This document shows, piece by piece, positions 37,792-45,300 of a DNA stretch of 64,000 nucleotides (position 1 is its first letter; each line of letters opens with the position of its first letter). The notes below the pieces were generated by a model that was not told where the DNA came from, ran no database searches, and saw nothing but the letters and a program-made list of their open reading frames with translations. The stretch covers positions 3,622,277-3,686,276 of the forward strand of contig OZ038325.1 of assembly GCA_964035795.1 (NCBI GenBank). The letters are read 5' to 3'. The stretch is from Pterobdella sp. o SKG-2022 (lineage: Eukaryota > Annelida > Clitellata > Hirudinida > Piscicolidae). The position numbers and the translations under genes were made by a program.

Positions 37792-40700
37792 GCCCTTTTG
37801 TTGATCTTATAGTAGATCAGACCGTATGTGTTCGTTAATTTTTAAGCTCATAAAAATGATTAGACATCAGTAGAAATGCATAATTAAATATATTACTTGT
37901 TTATAGCAGTAATTATAGCTATAATTCTTGATATGGTCGCTGGAACGTTTGACACTTTTACCTTTTTTCGGCCTAGATGCCACAGATTCAACATGGCCAC
38001 ATTATACACAACAAAGCAAGAAATCCATGTCACTAGCCTTGATATGTCGTCAGCTTTTGACACCATTTCGAGAAGTCAGCTCATCAACATCTGCGAAACA
38101 TTTCTTGAACAAGATGGTCTGACTCTGATCAAATACCTACTGACCAACACAAAAATGATAATAAAAATAAACAATCGGTTCGGTAATTGCTATTCAACAT
38201 CAATAGGCTCACCCCAAGGAGACAGCTTGAGCCCTATCCTATTCTCTATTTAAGAAAAGCACTCAAAAACCTGCCTTCTCATCTCAGTGGAAAATAAATA
38301 ATATACGCTGATGATGTTGATTTTGTGACAGAAGAAGAAATTGATATAGAAGAAATATGCAATACCTTGAAAAAATATAATCTCATAGTAAACAAAAATA
38401 AAACAGAAATAATCACAATGAAGCATAACAGTCTAGATAATTTAAAATTTTAAAAACTAGGATCAATATTAGCAATGAAAGAAAAGATAAGAAATAGGAA
38501 GGCACTATCCATGGCTTCAATGAACAAGCTCTGGAAGTTATGGAAAAAAAATAAGCTGACTTTAAAGAAAAAAGTAAGATTGTTCAATGCCTACATATTG
38601 CCAATTCTGTTGTACAATTGTGGTACTTGGTCATTGACAAAAACTGATGAGTCTGCCTTAAATTCTTTCCATCGCCGCCTTCTCAGACGAGTAGTAGGAA
38701 TATTCTGGCCAGATAAAATAAAATCCGAAGAACTGTATAAAAGAACAGAAACACTGGAACTAAGTCAGACCATTGCTTATCGCAGGCACACACTACTTGG
38801 TCATATACTAAGACTCAATATAGAAGCTCCAGTACAAAAAGCTATGGACAACTATTACATGTCTAAATCTAAACCTCTTTCAGGAAGACCAAAAACAACA
38901 TTACCAGCTGTACTGAAAAAAGATCTAGAAGCCCGAGACCTTTCACTAAACAGTCATGAAGTATTTACAGGCAATGAATACACAAGAAATGCAGCGGCAT
39001 AAAAGGCCCTCTAACTTCGGATCTTAACTCCCAATGCGCCCGTTGCTTTGGCACAGCACGGCCTGTTGATGGGAGATTAGTAAAGGAAGTGATGATTGGT
39101 GATGAAAAACTGGAAGTTGTCCCAGAGTTCTGCTATCTTAGAGATATTTTATCTGCAGATTGTGGATGTGAGCTTGCTTCAATAACACGTTGTAAGTGTG
39201 CCTGGGCTAAATTTCGCCAACTTCTTCCACTCCTTGCTAATCGTCATTTATCATTATTGACCAGGTATATTTGCTTGCCCACCAATCGTGCTTATCCACT
39301 CCACACATATTTGAGCTAAATGTTTTAAATACATTAGGCCGTGAAAACAAACCTTTGATTATAATTCTTTTTTCCAACGAGTTTTTTCATGAACAAGTTC
39401 AGCTGTACCATAATTTGTTTCAATGTTCATCATAGTATTATCTAGCCACCTCACAATTAAAATTTCTTCATTGATATCGAAGCTATAGCTGTGACCGCGT
39501 CTTTTTTGCTGATGCATTGTTTTTACGTCGGTCAAAGGGCCTTTTCTTAATCTGTTATCTTGTATATTCCTTGTTTTTTAAAACCCAAAACTTTTTAGAT
39601 GAATCAATAATGGATGACTTTCGAAAAATTGTCAAAAAATACATTGTGTGATTCGAATTCTTCTACTACGTCCAACATATTCTGAACAACTTGTGAGCTT
39701 AGTTGTAGCTCTTTCTATTGAACTGATAAGTTTTTACTACAATACAGATCAAAGTTAGATCATTAGTTTGAAAAACTGCACAATGCCTAAAATTTGTTGC
39801 TAAAACTATTTGGCTTGTCCCTAATAAACTGTTTGAGTGCGTGATGTCCGAAGTATCTTATGGACTTCGGACATCACGCACTCAAACAGTTTATTAGGGA
39901 CAAGCCAAATAGTTTTAGCAACAAATTTTAGGCATTGTGCGGTTTTTCAAACTAATGATCTAACTTTGATCTGTATTGTACGAAGTATCTTATGGACTTC
40001 GTATCACTCAATTATAAATATAAATTAATATTTAAAAAAGTTAATTTTTTCATTTATTTTAATATTCCGCTTTTAAAATTGAAATTCCACTAGTTATAAT
40101 GTATTTTATGTAAAACGCCCATTTTCTAACACTTGTGCCCATTGATCTCATATGAGATCAGGAACTTTTAATGCTTTTTATTCTGTTAATTTCACATGTA
40201 TCTCAAGTTTTAAAATTTTATGATATTAGTTGAAGATAAATTTAACATATTTCTCTTTGTTTCATCATAATCATAAATAATTATGCCTTAATTAAATGTT
40301 TTTCAATAAGCGTCCGTCAAATTTGGACAATTTTAAGCTTAAATATCATAAAGTACAAATCGAAAATTCAAATAAAATAAATTTAATATTGAAGATATAA
40401 TCCTATTTAAGAAAAAAAAATCAATTGGATTTTGATATATATTAACCAAATATTAGTAAAACTGTTATATGTGAGCGATCTCATATGAGATCAATGGGCA
40501 CAAACGGGTTAAACACTACATATACCCACACCCCCCCAACCTCTGCCATTCTTGGAATTCCTCTTCATACTTCACCATACTCACTTCAAAATCTTGATAA
40601 GCCTGTAGAAAATCTTGGTATTCAGCTGGAACTTCCCATACACATCTACCTCCTCTTGTGTCCCAATAATAATAACTCTGGTGTTTGTCATCAAATACTG

Positions 40701-41735
40701 CTTGCCAATTGCTCTCTGGGGCTGTGTTTATGTTATGAGACTGTGCATATATTTTTTTTGTTTTCATGTGTGTTTTAACTACAGTTTGGTGCCTTAAAGA
40801 AGACTATGCACTAAAAAGATTTTTTGTCATTTATCCCTAACATTGTATCTTTTATCATATGAGGTATTATACCTAAAGGTTTATCAGGCTGTGGAGGCAG
40901 TACAGGCTTATCTAGCACATCCTCAAGCTCTTCTTGAACATGCACTTCAGAAGTACCATTAAGTTTTTGAATTTTGTCATCTATCTTTTTTTCATCTGTA
41001 ATTATAGATGGTGTAGAAACTTCATCTTTTATTTCTGTTTGCTTTGCAACATTCTTTTTTTTAGGTTGAATTGGCTTGGACAAGGAGTCTATTTCCTATA
41101 AATGTTTTACCGTAAGTTACTATTTTTAGTGAATATCTCAAACTTATAAGCAAAGTTTACATTATTAAGTGATTTATATAAACATTGAATTTATTATTAT
41201 TATTTTGAATTCCAATAAAAAACTATAAAAAGTTCATTAATAATTTTTATAGTTTTTATTAACATATGATTGAAAAGAATGTATACATACAGCCATAAAT
41301 TCATCCAGTTGAGCTTGCATTGGATCCTCTAATTGCATATGTAGTAAAAATAAAATATTATTTCAAGTTACAAATTATTATATATTTTTAGCAGATTTTC
41401 TAACAATATGTTGTATAAAAAAAATTTGATTGTATAAATTTATATTTGTTGCAAGAAATTACCTGTTTCTGCCGCAAATGCGATAATTTTTTTTTTGTTT
41501 TATTGAGAAATATCAAAAAATAGAATCATAGATATTTTAATATTTGAAATATTTTTAATCAAATAAACATTTGAATTCAGTAGTTGAAACATTTGTTTGT
41601 GAATATTATTTTAAAAACAAACAAACCTGAACGTTTCATTGAAATTTCTTCGTTATTTTTATATATTGAACTATCTTTCTTTATAGATATATTTTTAGTC
41701 TCGTTTTCTTTTTGTAGCTGTAGAGTTACTTTGCG
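19247..41735 (-). CDS. FNBP4: FNBP4-like WW-domain gene, eight exons recognised, partial at both ends
   Basis: Exons in transcription order: 41735-41627, 41328-41291, 41095-40873, 40721-40541, 35829-35645, 35445-35396, 30895-30646, 19524-19247. All have AG acceptors and GT donors, and every junction keeps one frame. Family landmarks appear in the expected order: an FMAEIDSL motif (FLAEIDA in vertebrate FNBP4), one WW domain, an acidic and lysine-rich stretch, TRMHDWREG (TRIADWREG in vertebrates), then NDGELEEGE (DGEIQE in vertebrates). FNBP4 binds proline-rich ligands such as formins through its WW domains and is probably nuclear. The second WW domain, which follows the DWREG block in vertebrates, is absent from the joined exons. 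The first exon (probably in or beyond the gap) and the C-terminal exons were not found. Introns of 4.5-11 kb are full of transposons. Identification rests on remembered family motifs; exon joins are inferred. Confidence 0.8.
19629..19826. repeat. 198-bp foldback repeat in FNBP4 intron
   Basis: CAGTAAAACT... at the left pairs with ...AGTTTTACTG at the right along nearly the full length, with a centre at AGCTAACAAATT. Each arm has the stem-loop motif (GACGAG-GTTTTA-CTTGTT-GAAAA). A GATGTCTCTAAAAA terminus follows at 19856-19869. Confidence 0.8.
19887..20062. repeat. 176-bp foldback repeat in FNBP4 intron
   Basis: Arms meet at TTTAGGGACTAAA near 19990. They carry CTAATGTTTTTGATAAAACT and CTTATCGAAAAG. 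Outer arms are ATTTTAG...TTATTGAG and CTCAATAA...CTAAAAT. Confidence 0.75.
20370..21345 (-). mobile_element. Tc1/mariner transposon remnant, reverse
   Basis: Minus-strand frames: IFSNEKKVNF (20935 onward), VMVWGEISVVVKTDLAVLTK, LLPFMKTFHDKKFIFQQDNE, AIHKSKLAKS, then LEWPLEISDLKPIENV and QNGKQFQFVQDLQ. This is the DDE core of Tc1-type transposases. The first catalytic Asp (IFSDEK in the family) is Asn here. The second (QQD) and the Glu of PIEN remain. Frameshifts throughout. A candidate left end is the GCGCGCTATTTA region near 20300; inverted termini were not established. Confidence 0.75.
21436..22680 (+). mobile_element. K-family LINE fragment (endonuclease end to RT start)
   Basis: SQIDFILCRKTFKSM, VIPGEECTIQHHLLVCDL, RTWKLRDPAV, QTWWWNAIVDDAVKEKRNRY, IYHLARQIDNRNRDLIGDKC (21729-22157), then MKSSIKAGSPGIVAKMLKAS (22145-22477) and a broken IRKMVNIDE...VIVRQLQEKYLAVKK. 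Same order as 51716-52810. It ends where a different LINE (IIYADDIDFVAEE) begins, leaving a chimera. Confidence 0.72.
22690..23015 (+). mobile_element. C-family LINE RT fragment
   Basis: NKEIIYADDIDFVAEEVSNL followed by shifted frames with NKTEITTLSPTN (22781-22984), RKALTLIAMNKMLKL and MFNAYIALILLHNCG. Corresponds to 38300-38620 in the other C-family copy. Confidence 0.6.
23016..23855 (+). mobile_element. LINE RT fragment of a GC-richer family (ingi/I-like)
   Basis: 22994-23602 and 23612-23854: basic linker (TRPAYLQKRKKVAEKTAEAK), LSSPPSQESNKA, FTLDELRRAFHQLKARKAVG, LDGIAPKMLKQLP, ILPFHKKGKDPQHIGSYRPI, MSKWLEDNGILSPWQTGFQS. One stop (TGA at 23600) separates the frames. It has markedly higher GC than its neighbours, suggesting a different, perhaps younger, family. 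Cut off before the catalytic YADD. Confidence 0.7.
23965..24118 (-). repeat. single-arm foldback repeat, reverse
   Basis: Begins TTAAAGACATCGTATGT (reverse of the ACATACGATGTCT terminus) and runs to AAAACCTTGTCATAATTCCT. One arm only. Confidence 0.6.
24600..26420 (-). mobile_element. F-family LINE, near full length, reverse, with GATGAT-type 3' tail
   Basis: Minus strand from 26415: FQKVRTFRSQAKQAKLSHLM, VDIIGLADHKIM, GGVGFMMNSNL, VLVIGDYNAHIGNK (endonuclease), then GFIYGRNKI, SGRRSSKKGILKGERVKSWY, NYRGIGLSATMSKVVFELIL, SVKHLKAFIEQ (25060), and the RT edge YKNYTKEQELSYFF. The YADD-containing core is largely missing. The 3' region 24600-24840 holds CATGCTAGCATGAAAACGGA and a GATGATGATGA tail (plus-strand orientation). 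Heavily decayed. Confidence 0.7.
24660..24840 (+). repeat. SINE-like repeat ending CATGCTAGCATG...GATGATGATGA
   Basis: Block TTAGATTATACTGCTGTACA to GATGATGATGAAAC. Its first 130 bases recur at 27120-27260 (TATTGCTGTACA...TTTTATAGACTG). A degraded reverse form (ATTCAAGCATGGGTTG) is near 60415. Could be the tail of the LINE above rather than a separate SINE. Confidence 0.55.
26420..27250. other. FNBP4 intron sequence without recognised gene
   Basis: 26430-26930 shows no coding pattern that I can name. 26940-27105 is one arm of the GATGTCTCTAAAAA foldback family (GCTAATTAATTATGACAAGG, CTTGTTGAAAATT). 27120-27250 is the SINE-like block shared with 24660. Confidence 0.5.
27260..28440 (+). mobile_element. 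D-family LINE fragment between two copies of a short repeat
   Basis: NAWLKNKTSVLKAAGEVCGV and ETWWWNQNVQSHFIEEERF (27495-27722), then DKKKSKRAVAEAMNKKAVK, LRMMKFASDLAGNN, GIVKNGKASEPTGIF, DCRTSTVVPL. Corresponds to 61080-61800 of the better D copy. Similar sequence (AATTTAAAGACGCTAAGTTC-type) flanks it at 27340-27480 and 28320-28440. Truncated before the RT catalytic core. Confidence 0.65.
28510..28644. repeat. foldback repeat carrying the GAAGCTTTTC motif
   Basis: AAGGTCAACAAACACAAA...pairs with ...TTTGTGTTTGTTGACCTT. The centre holds CTTACATTATCAAGTGATAA. The left 100 bases match the insert at 16706-16837. Confidence 0.8.
28935..29159. repeat. foldback repeat with terminus GATGTCTCTAAAAA
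   Basis: Outer arms TTAACGCCGATATCATGAG (28935) and CTCATAATATCGACGTTAA (29096-29114). The centre has ATGGTAAG-GCTATA-CTTACC. Terminus at 29146-29159. Confidence 0.75.
29361..29538. repeat. foldback repeat
   Basis: GTTTAACATCGATGTATGA at the left pairs imperfectly with TCATAAATCTGTGTTAAAC at the right. The inner arms AGCTATAATTTTTGATAAG and CAAAAATTATAGC are close to perfect. Confidence 0.65.
29836..29981. repeat. 146-bp near-perfect hairpin
   Basis: GCAAATTATTTGAACACTAA through TTATCAAGTA pairs with CTTGATAATG through AAATAATTTGC; only a few mismatches or bulges. AAGATCTATG occurs on both outer sides (about 29828 and 30012), a possible target duplication. Confidence 0.85.
30040..30205 (+). 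repeat. single-arm foldback repeat
   Basis: GCTAATGAATTATGACAAGG, TTTTACTTGTTGAAAATTT, ending ACATACGATGTCTTTAAAAA. Reverse-orientation relative at 57560-57680. Confidence 0.6.
30220..30296. repeat. 77-bp near-perfect hairpin
   Basis: TTTTCGATAATTACAATCTT...pairs with AAGATTGTAATTATCGAAAA; the centre is AGTGAGCTCACT. Confidence 0.85.
30646..30895 (-). CDS. FNBP4: FNBP4-like exon g (DWREG block)
   Basis: Acceptor GATCAG, then TRMHDWREGRLSLGYLLGRL and a Glu-rich helix (RRWEEEDENYD), ending in a proline-containing stretch (PILHLPLPST) before the donor CAACTG|GTAATG. The TR-x-x-DWREG-L-x-x-GYL-x-x-x-LQ pattern is the clearest link to FNBP4 apart from the WW domain. In vertebrates WW2 follows shortly; here the frame joins directly to the DGELEEGE exon. 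Confidence 0.8.
30896..31999. other. FNBP4 intron sequence without recognised gene
   Basis: No exon, RNA gene or transposon protein recognised. 30360-30500 on the other side of exon g is another relative of the GGTAAG-GCTATA-CTTACC repeat family. Confidence 0.4.
32005..33466 (-). mobile_element. D-family LINE 3' part, reverse, split by a G-family derivative
   Basis: 33466-33156 reads VKTKVMECGDG, a degraded PHD-like finger (VCGMRAKVNYVKGKTCKKWV, HARCARVK) and LEKVNTFCYL. 32335-32005 continues with NMNGVRGSELAVTRKVRLG, STSSMLWCEKKHG, ISKEKFIKHV. In the 62.6 kb copy these two parts are contiguous (FCYLEDNMNGGGGSELAV). Confidence 0.75.
32336..33155 (-). mobile_element. internally deleted G-family LINE derivative (about 820 bp)
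   Basis: Begins like the G element at 42327 (GCTGCTTTGCGGGTTA), keeps some 450 bases of 5' UTR, then jumps at GGATAGCT|CACTTATCTC to sequence equivalent to 45273. It jumps twice more (to about 45552 and 45910) and ends with the C2H2-finger codons and the GAAGACGAATCGA...AACAACAAC tail. Both family ends are kept and nearly all coding sequence lost, the layout of a non-autonomous derivative. Inserted in a D-family LINE. Confidence 0.8.
33467..34037 (-). mobile_element. CR1-like family A LINE, 5'-truncated, reverse
   Basis: The reverse complement matches 8733-9236: C-terminal codons for the LHWLKID and SIxGKQKLR blocks, the 3' UTR TGGCCTAGAAACTCCTGAAG and a TATTG repeat end (seen as CAATACAATACAATA at 33467). 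Stops throughout. Confidence 0.75.
34038..34990 (+). mobile_element. H-family LINE C-terminal part
   Basis: 34034-34360: LEINASKSEVLNINLD, LIRLGEPIFSSA, HQALFFLKNSLAIPKFF. It continues in shifted frames with LPVRHGGTDLRSTIDLALPA, YLSSRVACRSL, SATDGLLNDESYSIAISLRL, then CRCGAQTDILGRHPLFCKLS, a Cys/His cluster. These are the usual C-terminal blocks of a LINE family whose RT core is missing here. 34990-35390 holds nothing recognised. Confidence 0.65.
35396..35445 (-). CDS. FNBP4: FNBP4-like exon f (50 nt)
   Basis: Short exon between CTCACCAG and ATG|GTTGGT, encoding DFEVVADVEERSYLEQM. The resulting run KLKFDFEVVADVEERSYLEQM-TRMHDWREG parallels the vertebrate segment just before DWREG. A donor four bases downstream is also possible but breaks the frame. 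Supported mainly by phase fit and position. Confidence 0.55.
35645..35829 (-). CDS. FNBP4: FNBP4-like exon e (acidic/lysine-rich)
   Basis: Acceptor AATCAG, donor TTTG|GTCAGT. Encodes VNYSVNEDDDYEDEEE, then alternating Lys and Asp/Glu runs ending KKVKKLKF. Probably disordered, possibly with nuclear-localisation character from the KKVKKLK cluster. Phase 2 in and phase 1 out match the neighbouring exons. Confidence 0.65.
36170..36720 (+). mobile_element. AC-rich LINE 5' region (possible gag-like part), uncertain
   Basis: An open frame at 36169-36555 and the following AC-rich stretch (NINIQQLNINPKKSAK) have the strand bias and poly-Thr/Pro/Ser composition of the family I LINE at 62880-64000. No motif is decisive. 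35830-36170 is AT-rich without features. Confidence 0.35.
36950..37494 (+). mobile_element. Tc1/IS630-type transposase remnant
   Basis: Broken frames include LRRNIKNG-like and FLDEVGFSVASRRKKGKSVK / SSDHIKKYSC, the second-strand DEVGFS...GKS block of IS630/Tc1-type transposases. The last 94 bases are repeated in inverted orientation at 37888-37982. Confidence 0.45.
37401..37982. repeat. inverted repeat (about 94-bp arms) around a TA microsatellite
   Basis: TGGCATCTAGGCGGAAAAAA... at 37401-37494 matches the reverse complement of 37888-37982 (...TTTTTTCGGCCTAGATGCCA) with few differences. Between them lie 393 bases including the TA tract 37702-37789. Confidence 0.85.
37702..37789. repeat. TA dinucleotide microsatellite
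   Basis: 88 bases of pure TA, and the source of a spurious poly-(Tyr-Ile) reading. Confidence 0.97.
37985..39005 (+). mobile_element. C-family LINE, RT second half
   Basis: 37897-38253: LYTTKQEIHVTSLDMSSAFD, IGSPQGDSLSPILF. Then INNIYADDVDFVTEE with one gap, NLIVNKNKTEIITM, and 38475-39002: RNRKALSMASMNKLWK, VRLFNAYILPILLYNCGTWS, FHRRLLRRVVGIFWPDKIKS, AYRRHTLLGHILRL, GRPKTTLPAVLKKDLEARDL. Catalytic Asp (LDMSSAFD) and YADD both remain. It starts exactly at the end of the inverted repeat. Confidence 0.78.
39010..39320 (+). mobile_element. K-family LINE 3' fragment
   Basis: CFGTARPVDGRLVKEVMIGD, EKLEVVPEFCYLRDILSADC, CELASITRCKCAWAKFRQLL. Nearly identical to 52845-53060. Abuts the C-family element. 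Confidence 0.75.
39738..39980. repeat. 243-bp near-perfect hairpin in FNBP4 intron
   Basis: TACAATACAGATCAAAGTTA at the left end pairs continuously to the reverse at 39961-39980. The centre is GATGTCCGAAG-TATCTTATGGA-CTTCGGACATC. Only isolated mismatches in about 115 bp of stem. The loop sequence with CGAAGTATCTTATGGACTTC is repeated once more at 39980-40001. Confidence 0.93.
40133..40508. mobile_element. MITE with piggyBac-like ends
   Basis: Inverted ends TTGTGCCCATTGATCTCATA (40133 onward) and the reverse complement at 40476-40502. The right end is ...GCACAAACGGG followed by TTAA (40509-40512), the piggyBac target. The left outer bases have diverged. No coding content. About 30 bases from the FNBP4 WW-exon donor. 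Confidence 0.65.
40541..40721 (-). CDS. FNBP4: FNBP4-like exon d, WW domain 1
   Basis: Encodes NWQAVFDDKHQSYYYWD, then CVWEVPAEY: a WW domain with the first Trp, the YYYW aromatic block, the second Trp and the following Pro all in place. A helical, acidic tail (QAYQDFEVSMVKYEEEFQEWQ) follows. The donor is CAGAG|GTTGGG at 40540. A second possible acceptor (GCACAG) at 40740 would add six residues upstream. A piggyBac-like MITE ends only about 30 bases past the donor. Confidence 0.85.
40873..41095 (-). CDS. FNBP4: FNBP4-like exon c (linker before the WW domain)
   Basis: Starts after TTTATAG with EIDSLSKPIQPKKK and continues through a charged linker to PPQPDKPL, ending at TTTAG|GTATAA in phase 1. 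The downstream acceptor at 40721 restores frame as L-A-P-E-S-N-W. The acceptor at 40740 would need a different donor, for example after DVLDKP. Confidence 0.75.
41291..41328 (-). CDS. FNBP4: FNBP4-like exon b (38 nt), start of the LAEID motif
   Basis: Encodes DPMQAQLDEFMA before an excellent GTATGT donor. Joined to the next exon it reads QLDEFMAEIDSL, matching the FLAEIDA signature of FNBP4 N-termini. The motif being split exactly at a phase-0 intron supports this as real gene structure. Confidence 0.75.
41627..41735 (-). CDS. FNBP4: FNBP4-like exon a (N-terminal, lysine/glutamine/asparagine-rich)
   Basis: Open reading of 36 codons plus one base between a TTTCTCAG acceptor and a CAG|GTTTG donor. 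It is low complexity, with no domain to recognise. Its phase-1 end fits the next exon exactly (TCA G + AG = Ser-Glu). No earlier exon is visible in the roughly 300 bases before the assembly gap. Assigned from splice sites and phase only. Confidence 0.5.
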
Positions 41736-42032
41736 CTGAGAAATAAATTTTTATAACAGATAAAAATTTCCATTTTAAAATTAATTTATTTAAGATTATC
41801 ATATGTTACAAGACTACCATCTCGTATTGGAGCGACGCAAATTTGAAAATTTCGTCAAATTGAGGTATAAATTATCTTTTAAACGCGAAATTATTTATTT
41901 TGATACTTTAAAATAAAAAAATATAATATATTCATATTATACTTTTAAAAATAAGATTTTATGAAATTTATGAAAAAATATAAAATAAATTAAAAATCGG
42001 CTAGTATCCAGAAAGTTTTCACCAGCCAATAA

Positions 42033-42232
42033 NNNNNNNNNNNNNNNNNNNNNNNNNNNNNNNNNNNNNNNNNNNNNNNNNNNNNNNNNNNNNNNNNNNN
42101 NNNNNNNNNNNNNNNNNNNNNNNNNNNNNNNNNNNNNNNNNNNNNNNNNNNNNNNNNNNNNNNNNNNNNNNNNNNNNNNNNNNNNNNNNNNNNNNNNNNN
42201 NNNNNNNNNNNNNNNNNNNNNNNNNNNNNNNN
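42033..42232. other. assembly gap (200 N)
   Basis: Exactly 200 unknown bases, followed directly by an AT microsatellite. Probably a fixed-size scaffold gap; true length unknown. FNBP4 upstream exons could be in or beyond it. Confidence 0.99.

Positions 42233-42325
<93 letters not shown>
42233..42325. repeat. AT dinucleotide microsatellite bordering the gap
   Basis: About 93 bases of AT between the N run and the first base of the G-family LINE. Confidence 0.95.
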
Positions 42326-42326
<1 letters not shown>

Positions 42327-45300
42327 GCTGCTTTGCGGGTTAACTTTTCGTTAGAAGTAAAGGCTTAAGGAAAAAACCCGAACATATATCAGGAGTGGAG
42401 CCCTTCAGGCGGTTAGATGATGCATTAGCATGTCTCTCCAGCAGCTTCTGCATCCAGATTAGTCTCCAGCTGTCTTGACCATGTTTTGCCGCTGGCTCGG
42501 GCTGGTGCTGCGCAAGCCTTCTTCACTTAAATGTCATTTCAGCGCAAGTCATGGCAACAAGACCACTAACAATTTTAAAGCTCTGTGGCGTTGGGAGAGC
42601 GGCGAAGAAGCAGGTGCGGAAGCACTGGAAGCTGTAGTTGCAAACCTGCACACAGGCGGCTCAGGCCGTATGGTTGTTCTTCCTTGAATATAGAACAGCA
42701 GGCAAGTTCGGCAGCCCCCTGAGCGACCAAGCAGCCCTCTTCAGGATAGCTTTGCTTGCCTCTTTGCTTGAGAACGGAGCTAAAAAAGGTGCTCCAAAAA
42801 TAGCTTGTTCTACTCATACTCGGTCAGCAAACCGCAGCTGGCGAGTTTCCCATCTTTGCGGTCCAAATAAAAACCCAATTTTTTTAATTGCCGAAATGTT
42901 AGAACTTTGATAGATTCTAAAAAATTAGAAAGATCAGAACGCAGAACAGCCCTGATTGCCAGAGAACTTGGGCGTTATCTGGTGGACATTGCTGCTCTCA
43001 GTTCTCAGTGAAAACCGTTTCTCAGACAAGGCATCTTACTGAAATTGGTGGTGGCTGCACTTTTTTCTGGATTGGAAGGAACAAGATTGAACGACGTGAA
43101 GCTGGAGTTGGTTTTGCTATAAAAAACCACATAGTGAAGAAGCTTGACAGTGTCTCATATGGCTTGAATGACCGTCTTATGACACTCAAATTTCCTTTGA
43201 GGAAAAAAAGATTTGCTATCCTCATAAGTGCATACACTTCTACTATGACTAATACAGATGACGTAAAGGATAAATTCTATGAAGAACAGGAAACCCTCGT
43301 TTCCACTGTTTCACAGTCGGATAAACTCATTCTACTCGTCGATTTCAACGCTCGTGTTGGTAAAGACTACCAGGCTTGGCAAAGAGTTCTAGGTCATCAT
43401 GGAATTGGCAATTGCAATAGCAACGGTTTACGACTGCTAAAAACCTGCATATGTCATGGATTCACTATTACCCTCACTATGTTCCGACTTCCAACACGCA
43501 ACAAGACATCTTGGATGCACCCCCGGTCGAGGCATTGACATCTCATTGACTTCATCATTATCAGATCCAAAAACCGACGCGATGTGCAAGTAACAAAGGA
43601 TATATTTGGTGCCGAATGTTGGACAGATCATCGGCTCATAGTTTCGAAAACCAAGTTACACATAAGTCTTATGAGAAGGCCACAAGGTCAGAAAGTTCTA
43701 AAACGACTTGACGTCGCAGAGCTGAAACTTTCCACTGTTCAACAAAAATTCGTGACCACCCTTTAACATCAGCTGTCAATGACTGAGAGCAACGACTGGG
43801 AATCCATGAAAAAGGCAATCTATTCTTCTGCCTCACAAGTACTAGGTTCAACCTCCAAAAAACATCCAGACTCGTTTGAGGAAAATGATACTTAAATTAA
43901 AACTTTACTGGAAGAAAAACGTCAGCTTCAGAGAGCGCATGAGAATGATCTGGGTTCTGATGCAAAGAAAAATGCCTATATCAATAAGCGCAGAGATGTT
44001 CAAAAAAAGCTCCAAATTTTGCAAAATGCGTGGCTCAGCCAAAAAGCTGACGAGATTCAAACTTTTGCGGATAAACACGACATGAAACGCTGCTATGACT
44101 CTCTCAAGTGCCTCTATGGACCGCGTGCATCAGGAAGCACACCTATACTCAGTGCAGATGGCTTAAAATTGATCACTGACAAAAAGAGGATCTTGGAAAG
44201 ATGGGCCAAACATTTTAATAGCGTCTTTATTTGACCATCAAAGATAAGTGACGAAGCTATTCATCGTTTACCCCAAGTCACAATAAACAAAGAACTTGAT
44301 GCCCTTCCATCTGTAGAGGAAGTCACCAGAGCCATTAAACAATTTTCATTAGGTGACGCTATACCGGCAGAGGTATTCAAAGCTAGTGGCACTTTGCTTA
44401 TCAGAAAACTCACTGGTTTGTTTCAATTTCACTGGAAAAAGGAAACGCTTCAACAAGAATTTAAAGATGCTACCATTGTGCACATACAAGAGAAAAGGAA
44501 ACAAACGATTATGCGACAACCATAGAGGTATCTCTTCTTTCAATTGCAGGAAAGATCTTGGCGCGTGTTTTCTTGAACCGCTTAATGAAACACCTCGAGC
44601 AGGGTCACCTACCTGAGAGTCAATGCGGATTCCGAGCCGTTCGAGGAACAATTGACAGGATCTTTGCAGCTCGTCAACTTCAAGAAAAATGTATGGAGCA
44701 ACAACAAGATTTTTATGACTTTCGTCGACCTCACTAAAGCATTTGATTCAGTGAGTAGAAATGAGTTATGGAAGATCTTAGCAAAGTTTGGCTATCTAAA
44801 AAAATTTGTGAAGATTATCAGCCTTTTTCATGACAGCATGGTAGCTAGAGTGCTTAATGATGGTGGCAGTTCAGAGCCTTTCCAAGTGACAGAGTAAAGC
44901 AGGGATGTGTCCTTGCTTCAGCACTGTTTAGTCTAGTGTTTTCAGCAATGCTAACCGAAGCATTTAATGACAGTTCATCTGGCATTCCTATCACATATAG
45001 GTGCAATGGTAAACTTTTCAACCTTCGACGCCTACAAGCAATCACAAAAATCAAAGAAACCTCAATTAGAGACCTTCTCTTTGCTGATGATTGTGCGTTC
45101 ACTGGGCATCAGATGCAACAGAAAGTAGACCAATTTTCATCTTCTTGTGAAAATTTTGGGTTGAACATCAACACCAAAAAAACGGAAGTGATGTATCAGT
45201 CTGTCCAAAAAACCTTTACCACGAACCTCATATTTCAGTGAAGGAACAGAGGCTAAAGGCAGTAGAAAACTTCACTTATCTTGGCAGCACTCTTTCTCGC

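Noticed and set aside
37620..37838. Open frame encoding a long Tyr-Ile repeat
   Set aside because: It is the translation of the TA microsatellite; no gene context.
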